From: DASUVM01 sp963704675
GTDB lineage: Bacteria > Patescibacteriota > Saccharimonadia > Saccharimonadales > Saccharimonadaceae
Direction: 5' to 3'
DNA: 64,000 bases
Assembly (NCBI GenBank): GCA_963704675.1
Contig: OY969928.1
Span: 1,116,001 to 1,180,000, forward strand
The notes below the pieces were generated by a model, which was given only the letters and a program-made list of their open reading frames with translations, was not told the origin of the DNA and did not search any database. The position numbers were made by a program, and so were the translations under genes. Below, piece after piece: positions 42,030-50,678 of this stretch. Position 1 is the first letter of the stretch, and each line of letters starts with the position of its first letter.

Positions 42030-43010
42030 ATGAAGCTAACAATAGGCATCTTCAACCTCAACAACCTCTTCTCCCGCTTCAACTTCGAGTTCCGGACCGA
42101 AGTCCCCGATCTCAAAGAAGGCGCGTCGAGTTCAAGAAAATCCAGAAGCTGGTCAGCGGTATGGAATGCCCGCTCGGTCGAATACGAAGGCAAAGCTTTA
42201 AAGCGCAAAGACCCCAAAGCCAGAGAAGCCATTATTCGGCGTATCAAGGAAATGAACCTGGACATCCTCGGCGTCCAAGAAGTGGAAGATATCGAAACAC
42301 TGCGGTATTTCGTCAATCATGAACTCTCTGGTGGTTCGTCCCCGTCGCTCTATCCGTACCTCATCCTGGTCGAAGGGAATGATCCGCGCCTTATCGATCT
42401 CGCTGTGCTCTCCAAGTATCCCATTGGAGCAGTTACCACCTGGCAACACGCCACACATCCGGATAATTCAAATGTGCGCGTCTTCAGCCGTGACCTGCTG
42501 CAAGTGGAAGTACTCAGCAAAGACCGCAGCAAACGGCTGGTCACCGTTTTTAATAACCATCTCAAAAGCCACTTCGTCCCATTCACCGAAGATCAGGAAG
42601 CGGGCCACAAAGCCGCCAACAAACGTCGTCAACAACAAGCTGAAGTAGCGGCCAGAATTATTGCTAGTGAAATGGACGCTGACGACCGGTTCGTAGTGCT
42701 GGGAGATATGAATGATGCTGTGGATTCTGAGTTCCTTCAATCCTTAACCCAAAGTCCGCGCGTCAAGCTCATCAACGGCTTAGAGAATCCTACCGAAACC
42801 AGGCCAACACCTAATACGACGCCAACGCCAGCTACCACCGCCTGGACCCACCGCTTTAAAGAATCGGGCAAACCAGCGCACTACGCCTTATTTGACCTTA
42901 TTTGGTTAAGCAGATCACTCGCTCAAGCGCAAACCGGCTCTTTCATTGATCGGCGCACCAAACTTGGCGGTGACGGTAGCGATCATGATCCGGCTTGGGT
43001 GGAGGTTTAG
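42030..43010 (+). CDS. Endonuclease/exonuclease/phosphatase (EEP) family protein
   Basis: A 326-aa EEP-fold protein: G-I-F-N-L-N-N-L-F (about 4), LDILGVQEVED (metal-binding Glu, about 84), FNNHLKSH (about 173), LGDMNDAVDS (about 220) and GSDHDPAWVE at the C-terminus. It resembles the DNase/phosphodiesterase branch seen in many bacteria. There is no clear signal peptide, so it is probably cytoplasmic. Composition is slightly richer in C than its neighbours, and it lies in the accessory region. Confidence 0.85.
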   Translation: MKLTIGIFNLNNLFSRFNFEFRTEVPDLKEGASSSRKSRSWSAVWNARSVEYEGKALKRKDPKAREAIIRRIKEMNLDILGVQEVEDIETLRYFVNHELSGGSSPSLYPYLILVEGNDPRLIDLAVLSKYPIGAVTTWQHATHPDNSNVRVFSRDLLQVEVLSKDRSKRLVTVFNNHLKSHFVPFTEDQEAGHKAANKRRQQQAEVAARIIASEMDADDRFVVLGDMNDAVDSEFLQSLTQSPRVKLINGLENPTETRPTPNTTPTPATTAWTHRFKESGKPAHYALFDLIWLSRSLAQAQTGSFIDRRTKLGGDGSDHDPAWVEV

Positions 43011-43066
43011 GCTGGAGAGGGTATCTTATCTTTCTCCTTGACCACCAACCGGACATCGGACATTAC

Positions 43067-43095
43067 TTGACAAAAGTCACATACTATGATAAATT
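43067..43095 (+). promoter_or_regulatory. Promoter of the 43157 unit
   Basis: TTGACA (43067-43072), a 17-nt spacer and TAAATT (43090-43095). A small hairpin, TTCAGT/ACTGGAA with one bulge, starts close to the predicted 5' end. GGAG at 43146 then lies 7 nt before the ATG at 43157. Confidence 0.6.
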
Positions 43096-43156
43096 GATCG
43101 TAATTCAGTTTACTGACTGGAAATAACGCGAACAGCTTCTTGGGATGGAGTTCATC

Positions 43157-43774
43157 ATGGTTACGATTGACCAGCTCGTCAGGCGTGCTCAGAAGGCGAT
43201 GTATCGCAACGTGGCTCTCCCGGACGGTACTGGGACTCGAGTCATGACTCTCGCCGCCGCCGCCGAGTACGTCGTCGCCCTGCAGGCCGATCAGCTCGTA
43301 GCTGCCTCAACGGTGTTACAGCGCCTACAGGCCGCGGATCGTGAGTACAACGCCCCGAGCCTTCACTCGCCCATTGACCTTGTTGCTCTTGACGAGCAGC
43401 GGAAGGGAAGGGCTGAAGAGATTCTGAAGGCCGGCACTAGCGCGCTCGTCGTCGTCAATCACGAGTCGAGAATGTACTCTGGGCGGAAACTTCGCCCGGA
43501 GGGCTTCAATAGCTGCGTGCAGGCCTGGATCGCCGAGGCGGCCCGTCAGGGCATCAAAGCTGAACACACTGGCCAGCCCGACCGTGCATATTACGATAAG
43601 GGAGCAAAATTCCACGCCATTATGGCGGGAACCGTCCGGATCGTCGGCACCGACCAGCTTCTGGTTGTTGTGGCGACCAACTACCGCGGAAGATACCACG
43701 TCGTTCAGGCGCGCGCCATCAGCGAGGAGAGTCACGCGGTTGAAACCATGTGCTTCAACTCTGTGGCCGCCTGA
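43157..43774 (+). CDS. GC-rich orphan gene, soluble protein
   Basis: A 205-aa protein, MVTIDQLVRRAQKAMYRN..., of unknown family. It is helical in the first half (A-A-E-Y-V-V-A-L-Q-A-D-Q-L-V-A-A) and mixed alpha/beta in the second (DQLLVVVATNYRGRYHVVQ). The start at 43157 is set by GGAG at the right distance; an in-frame ATG 12 nt upstream overlaps that site. GC content and codons are unlike the flanking genes. It has its own promoter and palindrome, as in the other units. Confidence 0.65.
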   Translation: MVTIDQLVRRAQKAMYRNVALPDGTGTRVMTLAAAAEYVVALQADQLVAASTVLQRLQAADREYNAPSLHSPIDLVALDEQRKGRAEEILKAGTSALVVVNHESRMYSGRKLRPEGFNSCVQAWIAEAARQGIKAEHTGQPDRAYYDKGAKFHAIMAGTVRIVGTDQLLVVVATNYRGRYHVVQARAISEESHAVETMCFNSVAA

Positions 43775-43786
43775 GACTGTTCGTGT

Positions 43787-43819
43787 CCCAGTACCGCGTC
43801 GATTCGACGCGGTACTGGG
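43787..43819 (+). terminator. U-less perfect palindrome closing the 43157 unit
   Basis: CAGTACCGCGTC and GACGCGGTACTG pair perfectly around GATTC, extended by flanking CC/GG. CCGACCCG follows, so there is no U-run. Confidence 0.7.
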
Positions 43820-43865
43820 CCGACCCGATTGCTTAAAACTACAATTTGAGCAATCAGGCCGTAGT

Positions 43866-44039
43866 AAAATCACATTGATCATCCGCAAAGAATATGTACA
43901 CAGTCGCTATTGGTTCAAGGGTAAGGACGACGACCCAACTGCTGAGAATATAGAGCAACTGCATGAAAGCCGTGCTAAAGTTTTGGCTCTGGCCGACTTT
44001 ATCGTTCCCGGTCATGGCCCAATATTTCAGGTTCATTAG
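43866..44039 (+). pseudogene. C-terminal fragment of a metallo-beta-lactamase-fold hydrolase
   Basis: Fifty-seven codons without their own start, ending A-D-F-I-V-P-G-H-G-P-I-F-Q-V-H. The P-G-H-G motif preceded by E-S-R-A-K-V-L-A-L-A is the usual end of MBL-fold enzymes. The metal-binding first half is missing. It directly follows the palindrome of the 43157 unit. Confidence 0.65.
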
Positions 44040-44423
44040 TTCTGTTTTCGGCGTCTACGAGTTCTAAGAAATCAAGATCTATTGGAACTGGTCCTTCTTA
44101 CCGTTTGATCTCTTTATATTTGCAACAGGTATTTCTAGCCTGTTACTTTAATGATCGGTGCATGCTTTGAGTCTTGCCATGTGTCGCCGCCAACGAGTAT
44201 AAGAACCGCAGAAGAAGCTAGTGTTACTTACAGTAGTATCGGGAATAATTATCACACCGCCCATGGTTGTTATTGGGTCTTTGTGACATTAACTTTGGCT
44301 CCACGACAGTTCGCATTGTGCACCATTTTATCTTGTCTTCTATTCCATATGTTGTATAGTTAGAGCGCAGAACTTAAGAAATATATGTCCGACAGTAAAA
44401 AACCTAAGAAGTAGCTGGTCTAG
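44040..44423. other. Intergenic region with repeat copy 2
   Basis: It contains the dispersed repeat core at 44295-44325 (TTTGGCTCCACGACAGTTCG, then CATTGTGCACCA) and, near the right end, a 9-codon Lys-rich frame (MSDSKKPKK, from 44384). No further gene is seen. Confidence 0.45.
44295..44325. repeat. Dispersed repeat, copy 2 (core only)
   Basis: TTTGGCTCCACGACAGTTCG followed by CATTGTGCACCA, with a few substitutions relative to copies 1, 3 and 4. The 5' part of the repeat is not clearly conserved here, so this is the most diverged copy. Confidence 0.6.
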
Positions 44424-45065
44424 ATGGCTGAATTTTTGACTGCTTTACTCAATACTTTAGACCAGCTTCCGTTTGGATGGCTTATTGCAGCTGTCTTTAC
44501 TTTTATGACATTTGAGACCTCGCTGCTCGTCGGATTGTTTGTACCTGGCGACATGGTTGTATTGGCTGCTGGGGCAGCAACAACAAGCTTGCGGGAAACG
44601 GTGCTTTTAGCTATTTTCGCGGGACTCGGGGCATTGGTAGGGCAATCTGGCGGATACTTTATAGGTAGAACTGTTGGTTTACGTATTCGTGGCAGCTTTT
44701 TGCGACGGTGGATCACTGAGGAGCACTGGCAACAGGCGGAGAAATTGCTTAAAAGAGGAGCAGGACCTGGAATTCTGGCAGCTCAGTTCCTACCTTTTGT
44801 GCATGCGACGTTACCGGTTGTCGCGGGTATTACCCGGCTGGAATATCGCCGGTTTGTGTTCTGGGCCGGTATAGGGTCTATGTTGTGGGCGGTAGTTTAC
44901 GTCGGCGCGGGGGCATTCCTTGGACAGGTCGCACGCACTGATCCGTCTCGCATTGGATGGATCACGCTACTGGGGGTGATACTTGTAGTGGCTTTGTGGT
45001 CTATAGGCTACGCGATTGATCGTCTGGTACTGCGGCCTTCGCGTAAGAAAAAAAGAGATGAATGA
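44424..45065 (+). CDS. DedA family membrane protein
   Basis: A 213-aa polytopic protein. Signature pieces are F-E-T-S-L-L-V-G-L-F-V-P-G-D (acidic residue, P-G-D, about 33-46) and F-L-P-F-V-H-A-T-L-P-V-V-A-G (about 117-130). In the latter His replaces the Arg of GRFxPxxR, so this copy deviates at a conserved charged position. It has a basic C-terminal tail. It is the third VTT/DedA-type gene in the window and probably has a distinct role or lipid preference. Confidence 0.88.
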   Translation: MAEFLTALLNTLDQLPFGWLIAAVFTFMTFETSLLVGLFVPGDMVVLAAGAATTSLRETVLLAIFAGLGALVGQSGGYFIGRTVGLRIRGSFLRRWITEEHWQQAEKLLKRGAGPGILAAQFLPFVHATLPVVAGITRLEYRRFVFWAGIGSMLWAVVYVGAGAFLGQVARTDPSRIGWITLLGVILVVALWSIGYAIDRLVLRPSRKKKRDE

Positions 45066-45197
45066 TCTGGTTTCACAACAACTCTCATGTCTGTGTGTAC
45101 TATTTCGTCGTAAGTTTGGCTTTATTTGGAAATAAGCATGATGCTCGATGCCGCTGGAGAATGTCGCAAAGCTAATCGCTTGCGTTATACTGAGCGT

Positions 45198-45938
45198 ATG
45201 ATTACCATTCTCCTCCACATGCAAGACTTCGATGTCGAAACTTGTGATGCCAAAGTACTTTCTGTAACTGCAACCGAAGATGAGCGCACAGATGTCATTC
45301 TCGACCAAACTTGCTTCTACGCTCGCGGAGGCGGTCAGGATTGGGACAAAGGCACAATTAAGAAAGATAACGTAGAGTTTGTCGTTGAAGAAGTCCGCTT
45401 AGACGAAAACGGCGTTGTGCATCATATCGGTCAGATAATCGACGGTTCGTTTGCCGAGGGTGACGCAGTACACTGCCAAGTCGATCATGAACGCCGTTTC
45501 ATCAATATGCGGCTTCATTCTGCCGGTCATGTCATTGATATGGCAGTCGACCAACTCGGTCTTGATTGGGTCGGCACTAAAGGCCAACACTACCCGCATC
45601 TCTCTGCTGTAGAATACAGTGGAACGTGGGAGCCGGAAAAGGCCGAAGAGCTACGAACGCAAATAGAAACGCTCACCAATCAACTCATCGAAAAAGGCAG
45701 CCATAATACCATTCGCTTTATGCCAGTCGAGGAGATGCACAATTACTGCCATCATGTCCCAGATAATCTTCCGGCAAACAAGCCCGGACGTGTCGTGTTG
45801 TACGGCGGTTTTGGCGTTCCCTGCGGGGGTACACATGTGCGAGATATCAAGCAGGTCGGTAAGATCAGTATTCCGAAGCTGAAAGAGAAGAAAGGCGTTA
45901 TCCGAGTAAGCTATGCAGTAGAAGGGATAAGCGAGTAG
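45198..45938 (+). CDS. Alanyl-tRNA editing protein AlaX
   Basis: AlaX proteins hydrolyse Ser-tRNA(Ala) or Gly-tRNA(Ala) in trans. The 246-aa protein has the zinc site H-x3-H in RLHSAGHVID (about 105) and CGGTHVRD (about 218), plus F-Y-A-R-G-G-G-Q. The start ATG at 45198 is chosen because TATACT ends exactly 6 nt before it; a longer frame would begin upstream of that promoter. It opens the 45-51 kb gene run. Confidence 0.88.
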   Translation: MITILLHMQDFDVETCDAKVLSVTATEDERTDVILDQTCFYARGGGQDWDKGTIKKDNVEFVVEEVRLDENGVVHHIGQIIDGSFAEGDAVHCQVDHERRFINMRLHSAGHVIDMAVDQLGLDWVGTKGQHYPHLSAVEYSGTWEPEKAEELRTQIETLTNQLIEKGSHNTIRFMPVEEMHNYCHHVPDNLPANKPGRVVLYGGFGVPCGGTHVRDIKQVGKISIPKLKEKKGVIRVSYAVEGISE

Positions 45939-45939
45939 C

Positions 45940-46017
45940 ATGTACTCAATTCATCACGTCGCCCTCAGCATCACCAACCACGAAACATCAATCGCTGCGA
46001 CAGAGGCAACAAAGTGA
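45940..46017 (+). pseudogene. N-terminal stub of a VOC/glyoxalase-family gene
   Basis: A 25-codon frame, M-Y-S-I-H-H-V-A-L-S-I-T-N-H-E-T-S-I-A, followed by a stop. H-H-V-A-L-S-I with a metal-binding His is the usual start of vicinal-oxygen-chelate proteins, normally about 120 aa. The rest is missing and the next gene starts on the stub's last codons (GTGA), which suggests that a deletion joined the two genes. Confidence 0.55.
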
Positions 46018-46568
46018 AACCCATCCTCATTCTCCACGGCATCGGCGGCCATGCTGGAATCCATTGGCAGCAATGGCTGCATGATGAGCTGCAAAAGCAA
46101 GGCTTTACAGTTATCATGCCCGACCTGTCAAATAGCGGTCATCCCAACAGGAAAGAGTGGCTGGCAGAAATTGCACAATCTGTGCAAAGTGTGAATACAA
46201 AAGATTTAGTTATTGTTGGTCATTCTCTTGGTGTCACGAGCGCTCTCGACTTTATCGAGCAATCGTCAACTTCAGTTAAGGCATTGGTAAGCGTCTCCGG
46301 CTTTGCCATCGACTATGGTTTAGGGCTAAACAGTTACTTCTTGCAGGAGAAAACCATTGATTTCAGCAAAGTCCGGCCAATGCTTGAAAAAGCTGTCGTC
46401 TTTTACGCCGACGATGACCCATATGTCACTCAAGAAGCATTAGAGCAGCTAGCCGATGTGCTGAATGTGCAAGCTACTGTTATTCAAAGTGGTGGTCACT
46501 TGAATACCGAGCGAGGATATACGAAGTTTCCAGAGCTTCTCAAGAAAGTTATTGAGGCTGCGTCATGA
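46014..46568 (+). CDS. RBBP9/YdeN-type serine hydrolase
   Basis: A 184-aa alpha/beta hydrolase: I-L-I-L-H-G-I-G-G at the start, nucleophile elbow IVGHSLGVTSAL (about 67), acid in YADDDPYV (about 127) and His in SGGHLNTERG (about 162). Family members are small esterases of unclear substrate. The start is GTG overlapping the VOC stub; the gene overlaps the deaminase by 4 nt (ATGA), indicating coupled translation. Confidence 0.82.
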   Translation: MKPILILHGIGGHAGIHWQQWLHDELQKQGFTVIMPDLSNSGHPNRKEWLAEIAQSVQSVNTKDLVIVGHSLGVTSALDFIEQSSTSVKALVSVSGFAIDYGLGLNSYFLQEKTIDFSKVRPMLEKAVVFYADDDPYVTQEALEQLADVLNVQATVIQSGGHLNTERGYTKFPELLKKVIEAAS

Positions 46569-46975
46569 CACTTAAGTCACGTATCATCCCAGAGCAAACC
46601 GCCCGCGAAATGCTGACGCGCGCCGAAGCTGCTAAGGCCAACACTTATCCTGTGGCTAATAGCGGCTATGCTGTAACGGTGCTCACGGTCAAAGGCAGTA
46701 TTTACGAAGGCGTATCATATAAATCTGAAACCTACACTCTTACTATGCACTGTGAAATGACTGCTCTTGCTAACGCGGCTATTCACGGCGAAAGAGACGT
46801 CATTGCTATCACCGGCCCCAACTGCCATATGTGCAAGCAGCTTATTTGGGAGAGCGCTCTTAACTCTGGCAATGACATTCAAATCATTATGGAAGAAGCT
46901 GGCGAGATTAAGCAAGTGCCAGTCTCAAGCCTCATGCAGTATCCGTGGCCGGATACGAAAGGCAGACTGATCTAA
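46565..46975 (+). CDS. Cytidine deaminase-family protein
   Basis: A 136-aa protein with the CDA zinc site: HCEMTALANAA (H-x-E, about 60) and GPNCHMCKQLIWE (P-x-x-C-x-x-C, here P-N-C-H-M-C, about 85). The His rather than Cys as first zinc ligand is the pattern of blasticidin-S- and some nucleoside deaminases. Substrate uncertain. It overlaps the hydrolase gene before it. Confidence 0.78.
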   Translation: MTLKSRIIPEQTAREMLTRAEAAKANTYPVANSGYAVTVLTVKGSIYEGVSYKSETYTLTMHCEMTALANAAIHGERDVIAITGPNCHMCKQLIWESALNSGNDIQIIMEEAGEIKQVPVSSLMQYPWPDTKGRLI

Positions 46976-47104
46976 CACATAGCGAATCATTACTCTAATC
47001 GAGTGATTTACCAAAGATTGTTTGTAGATGACTGGCTAGAGTGAGAGCAAGATAAGATCAGCTAATAGAAAGCACATATTCTTGTAACAGGGTATACTGA
47101 TTAT

Positions 47105-47776
47105 ATGAAAACCATCCTCATTACCGGCGGCAGTGACGGCCTTGGCAAAGCCTTAGCCGAAAAGCTGGCACCTGAAAACAACGTGATCATCCTTGCCCGT
47201 AACGAGGCCGCCTTGCATAGAATTGCTCAAGAGAATGATTGTAGCTATTACGTTTGTGATGTCCGTGATGCCAGGCAAGTTGCCAACGCTTTTGCTAAAG
47301 TAGCCGAAGAACACGGCAAACTCGATGTGCTTGTAAATAACGCCGGAGTTATTGTGAATGGTGAGCTAGTCGATACTGAAGATAGTGCAATTGAAAACGT
47401 CATCACAACCAATACTCTCGGCAGTATCTACGTCGCCAAAGGTGCCTTGAACCAGATGAAACAGCAGCGAAGCGGACTGATTATCAATGTCGTGTCTCAA
47501 TCAGGCCTGAATGCCAAAGCTGGACGTTCCATTTACAACGCCTCCAAATGGGCGCTGACCGGCTTTACTAAGGCACTTCAGGAAGAAGCGGCTGCCTACG
47601 GTGTGCACGTAACGGGTTTCTACCCCGGCACGATTAAGACTGATCTGTTTTCTAAAGCAGGCTTAGAGATGAAGGGTTTGGCGATCACAACTGAGCAAGC
47701 GGTAAAAAGCATTGAATTTGTGCTTTCTTGTGATGATGAGATGTTGGTTCCTGAGATTGGAGCGAGGCACATATGA
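47105..47776 (+). CDS. Short-chain dehydrogenase/reductase
   Basis: A 223-aa SDR: TGGSDGLGKALAEKL (TGxxxGxG, NAD(P) binding), N-N-A-G (about 77) and the catalytic Ser and Y-x3-K in S-I-Y-N-A-S-K-W (about 145). The substrate cannot be inferred. TATACT ends 6 nt before the ATG. It overlaps the next gene by 4 nt. Confidence 0.85.
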   Translation: MKTILITGGSDGLGKALAEKLAPENNVIILARNEAALHRIAQENDCSYYVCDVRDARQVANAFAKVAEEHGKLDVLVNNAGVIVNGELVDTEDSAIENVITTNTLGSIYVAKGALNQMKQQRSGLIINVVSQSGLNAKAGRSIYNASKWALTGFTKALQEEAAAYGVHVTGFYPGTIKTDLFSKAGLEMKGLAITTEQAVKSIEFVLSCDDEMLVPEIGARHI

Positions 47777-48462
47777 GCCACATCGTCATCTTCTCTCACG
47801 GCTTCGGCGTCTACAAAGATGATCGTGGCTTATTCTCAGATATTGCGACTAGTTTGCCCGATACTAGGCCAATCATGTTTGACTACAACCGTGCCGAAGC
47901 GAACAATACGCTCATAGCTTCCACACTAGAAGAACAAGTGGATATATTTCGCCAAATATATATAGAAATCAGAACAAACAACCCTGCTGCCACCATTGAC
48001 CTAGTTTGCCATTCACAAGGCTGCGTCATTGCGGCTATAGCGCAGCTTGAAGGCGTGCGCAAGACTATTCTTCTTGCCCCGCCAGATGCAAGTTTTGGTG
48101 CGAACATCGATCAAAAAATAGCAGACATGAAAGAGTGGAAGAAACGTCCCGGTACAGAAATACTGCCTGATGGCTCAATAAGTTATCCGCGCCGCGACGG
48201 TAGCACTACAATTATTCCTACAGCCTATTGGGATAGCCGCAGAGATATCAATCCGATCTTTTTATACAAAGAACTATCTGAAAAAACGGAACTTGTCATC
48301 GTGCAGGCAACTAAGGATGAAGTCATCGGTCTAACGGATTTTTCAGAGCTACCATCAACGATAAAGATTGTACAGATGGATACTGGCCACGACTTTGAGA
48401 ACGAAGATCGACGAAAGGTCGCCATCCTTATTGCTAAAGAACTTGGAGCAAGTCATGCCTAA
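47773..48462 (+). CDS. Alpha/beta hydrolase
   Basis: A 229-aa protein: I-F-S-H-G-F-G-V-Y (oxyanion region), nucleophile elbow VCHSQGCVIAA (about 78), acid near QATKDEVIG (about 186) and His in M-D-T-G-H-D-F (about 204). It is distinct from the hydrolase at 46014. It overlaps the SDR before it and the Nudix gene after it, so it is part of one translationally coupled run. Confidence 0.8.
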   Translation: MSHIVIFSHGFGVYKDDRGLFSDIATSLPDTRPIMFDYNRAEANNTLIASTLEEQVDIFRQIYIEIRTNNPAATIDLVCHSQGCVIAAIAQLEGVRKTILLAPPDASFGANIDQKIADMKEWKKRPGTEILPDGSISYPRRDGSTTIIPTAYWDSRRDINPIFLYKELSEKTELVIVQATKDEVIGLTDFSELPSTIKIVQMDTGHDFENEDRRKVAILIAKELGASHA

Positions 48463-48946
48463 ACCCCGCATCGTCGTTGTTAACGAAAATGACGAAATCA
48501 TCGCCCACAAAGAGCGCGGTACTCTCACCAAAGACGACATCTATCGTGTTTCAGCTCTTTGGGTAAAGAATTCTAACGGCGATATCTTACTTGCACAGCG
48601 TAAATTCACCAAAAGCCACGATCCCGGCAAGTGGGGGCCAGCCGTAGCTGGTACGATCGACGAAGGCGAAACCTATGAACAAAATATTATCAAAGAAGCT
48701 GAGGAAGAGATTGGCCTGAAAAACATCAAGCCCATTCCTGGCCCAAAAGTACGCATGGCTGGCGAATATAGCTACTTTGACCAGTGGTATACGCTAACAG
48801 TAGATAAACCTGCCGAAGACTTTGTTATTCAAGAGGAAGAAGTCGAACAGGTGAAATGGTTCATGCGTGATGAACTTATCAAAGAACTATGCGATAGCCC
48901 CGGAAAATATCTTAAAGCGTTGGATTGGCCGTTGAAGAATCTGTAA
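48455..48946 (+). CDS. Nudix hydrolase (IPP isomerase-like)
   Basis: A 163-aa protein with a Nudix box, G-T-I-D-E-G-E-T-Y-E-Q-N-I-I-K then EAEEEIGL (G-x5-E-x7-[KR]-E-x2-E-E-x-G), preceded by a domain typical of the IDI-like branch (GKWGPAVAGT). These enzymes cleave nucleoside diphosphate derivatives or isomerise isopentenyl diphosphate. The start at 48455 overlaps the hydrolase stop by 8 nt and begins MPKPRIVVVNEND, fitting the family. Confidence 0.85.
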   Translation: MPKPRIVVVNENDEIIAHKERGTLTKDDIYRVSALWVKNSNGDILLAQRKFTKSHDPGKWGPAVAGTIDEGETYEQNIIKEAEEEIGLKNIKPIPGPKVRMAGEYSYFDQWYTLTVDKPAEDFVIQEEEVEQVKWFMRDELIKELCDSPGKYLKALDWPLKNL

Positions 48947-49102
48947 TGTCTGACTTTGCCAACTTATCGCTTTTCTTGGTAGGCTACCATTGACGGCGTA
49001 CTGCATCTGGTGAAGACCAAGGCGCAAACATTTTAGAGAAACGCAATGCCTTATGGCAAACTGTGCATGGACATTCGAGCAATTAATTTTTTAAGGATAA
49101 TT

Positions 49103-49432
49103 ATGAGTAATATATCAGACCAAATCACATTCAAACCAGAAAAGGGTGACATTGTAGCACGCGGTCCATCCGAATTCTACTCAATCACAGAAACACTCAA
49201 TGATATCTGGGACGTAGGTCTATTGCAACCAGCTCTCGACACCATTGCCGGTAAACGGCCGTTCCCTTATTGGACAGGTGGCGATAGTATGGAAATCCAA
49301 GTCGAAGCAGATGGCACTTGGTTTCGCGAACAAGAAGACTGGCGACATACCGAAGGCATTAAATTGTCCAATGAAGATACCCGAAAAGTCATTAGCCGGT
49401 TTATAGAGGCGAGAAAGAAGCTAGAATCGTGA
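49103..49432 (+). CDS. Hypothetical protein
   Basis: A 109-aa soluble protein, M-S-N-I-S-D-Q-I-T-F-K-P..., no family recognised. The ATG at 49103 is set by AAGGA 6 nt upstream; an earlier in-frame ATG lies in leader-like sequence. It overlaps the amine oxidase-like gene by 4 nt (GTGA), so the two are probably functionally linked. Confidence 0.65.
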   Translation: MSNISDQITFKPEKGDIVARGPSEFYSITETLNDIWDVGLLQPALDTIAGKRPFPYWTGGDSMEIQVEADGTWFREQEDWRHTEGIKLSNEDTRKVISRFIEARKKLES

Positions 49433-50595
49433 CTTCCCAACATTACGACATCGCCGTCATCGGCCTTGGCGCTATGGGCTCCGCCGCCCTCTACCAGCTT
49501 TCAAAATCAGGGCTAAATGTCATTGGCATAGATAAGTACTCACCGCCGCACAGCCTCGGTTCTTCATTTGGCGAAAGCCGTGTCACCCGCCAAGCTATCG
49601 GCGAAGGCCTGGCCTATACTCCGCTCGTAATGCGAGCCAATGAGATCTGGCAAGAACTAGAACAGCAAAGCGGCGAGAAACTACTAGAGCGCTGTGGTAT
49701 GTTGCTCGCAGCCCATAAAGAGCAGCAGTTCTTACAAAATACGCTTAAAGCCGCCGAACAGTTTTCGGTACAACACGAGCTATTAACCGGTGAGGAAGTC
49801 GAGCATCGCTTTCCGGCCATTAAAGCAGCGGATAAAGACCACGTATTTTATTTTGAACCAGATTCCGGCTACCTTCGCCCCGAAAAGTGTATCGAAGTGC
49901 AGCTCAATTTAGCTAAAAAGAATGGCGCTAAGACCCTATTCAATACGACAATAACCGAAATAAACGAAGTAGCTGGTGGTGTTGAGCTGGTACTGCAAAA
50001 CGGTGAAGTCATCGCTGCTAATAAAATTATTGTCGCCTCTGGCCCATGGATAAAAGACATGCTGCCGGATAGCCTAGGCCCACTTTTGAAAACCTACCTA
50101 CAAACACAATATTGGTTCGAGGTTGATCCGAATCATGCCGAAGAACTGCGAGCACCGAGCATGCCCATCTTTATGTGCGGCGACGAAAAGAAAGAAACCA
50201 CACGCAGCTTTTATAATTTCCCGCTCGTTAAAGGTGTCGACGGTGGCATGAAGTTCGCTGTGCATGAATCGGACACGGAAGTAAGGCCGGATGAAAAAGA
50301 TGCGGCTAAGCCAGTCACGAGTGCCGAGGAAATCTATACGTTCCTTTCTTCCTATATTAGGTATGTCAAACCGCGTGCGTTACGATCTGTCAATTGCTTG
50401 TACACAATGACGCCAGACGAAAACTTCATTATAGACTTCAAGCCCGGCAGTGAACGAATTGTCCTCGTTTCCGCTTGCTCCGGACATGGCTTCAAGCACT
50501 CGGCGGCGATTGGTGAGGTATTGGCACAGTTAGCAACAAACGGAAAAACAGAACTTGATATATCTGTTTTTGCTCTAAAGAGGTTTAAGCAATGA
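49429..50595 (+). CDS. Sarcosine oxidase / N-methyltryptophan oxidase-like flavoprotein
   Basis: A 388-aa member of the MSOX family, which oxidises N-methyl amino acids with O2, giving formaldehyde and H2O2. The dinucleotide fold is VIGLGAMGSAALYQLS (about 10). The covalent flavin Cys sits in VSACSGHGFKHS (about 348), an arrangement specific to this family. The start is GTG overlapping the previous stop. An H2O2-producing amine oxidase is unexpected in a reduced Patescibacteria genome and points to acquisition. TGA of this gene overlaps a further short frame (50592). Confidence 0.85.
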   Translation: MTSQHYDIAVIGLGAMGSAALYQLSKSGLNVIGIDKYSPPHSLGSSFGESRVTRQAIGEGLAYTPLVMRANEIWQELEQQSGEKLLERCGMLLAAHKEQQFLQNTLKAAEQFSVQHELLTGEEVEHRFPAIKAADKDHVFYFEPDSGYLRPEKCIEVQLNLAKKNGAKTLFNTTITEINEVAGGVELVLQNGEVIAANKIIVASGPWIKDMLPDSLGPLLKTYLQTQYWFEVDPNHAEELRAPSMPIFMCGDEKKETTRSFYNFPLVKGVDGGMKFAVHESDTEVRPDEKDAAKPVTSAEEIYTFLSSYIRYVKPRALRSVNCLYTMTPDENFIIDFKPGSERIVLVSACSGHGFKHSAAIGEVLAQLATNGKTELDISVFALKRFKQ

Positions 50596-50678
50596 ACTTC
50601 AAGCAGATAAAGCTTATCACAACCGTATCACTCGAAGGTGCTGGAGCAATCCGATCGGGCGGAAAAACTACAAACTAG
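50592..50678 (+). pseudogene. 28-codon stub after the amine oxidase gene
   Basis: M-N-F-K-Q-I-K-L-I-T-T-V-S-L-E-G-A-G-A-I-R-S... then a stop, overlapping the preceding TGA (ATGA). The overlap suggests that this is the start of a formerly longer operon gene cut off here. Family not identifiable. Confidence 0.35.

Noticed and set aside
45126..45938. Longer AlaX starting at 45126
   Set aside because: The extra 24 codons lie upstream of a TATACT box placed exactly 6 nt before the ATG at 45198 and are not AlaX-like.
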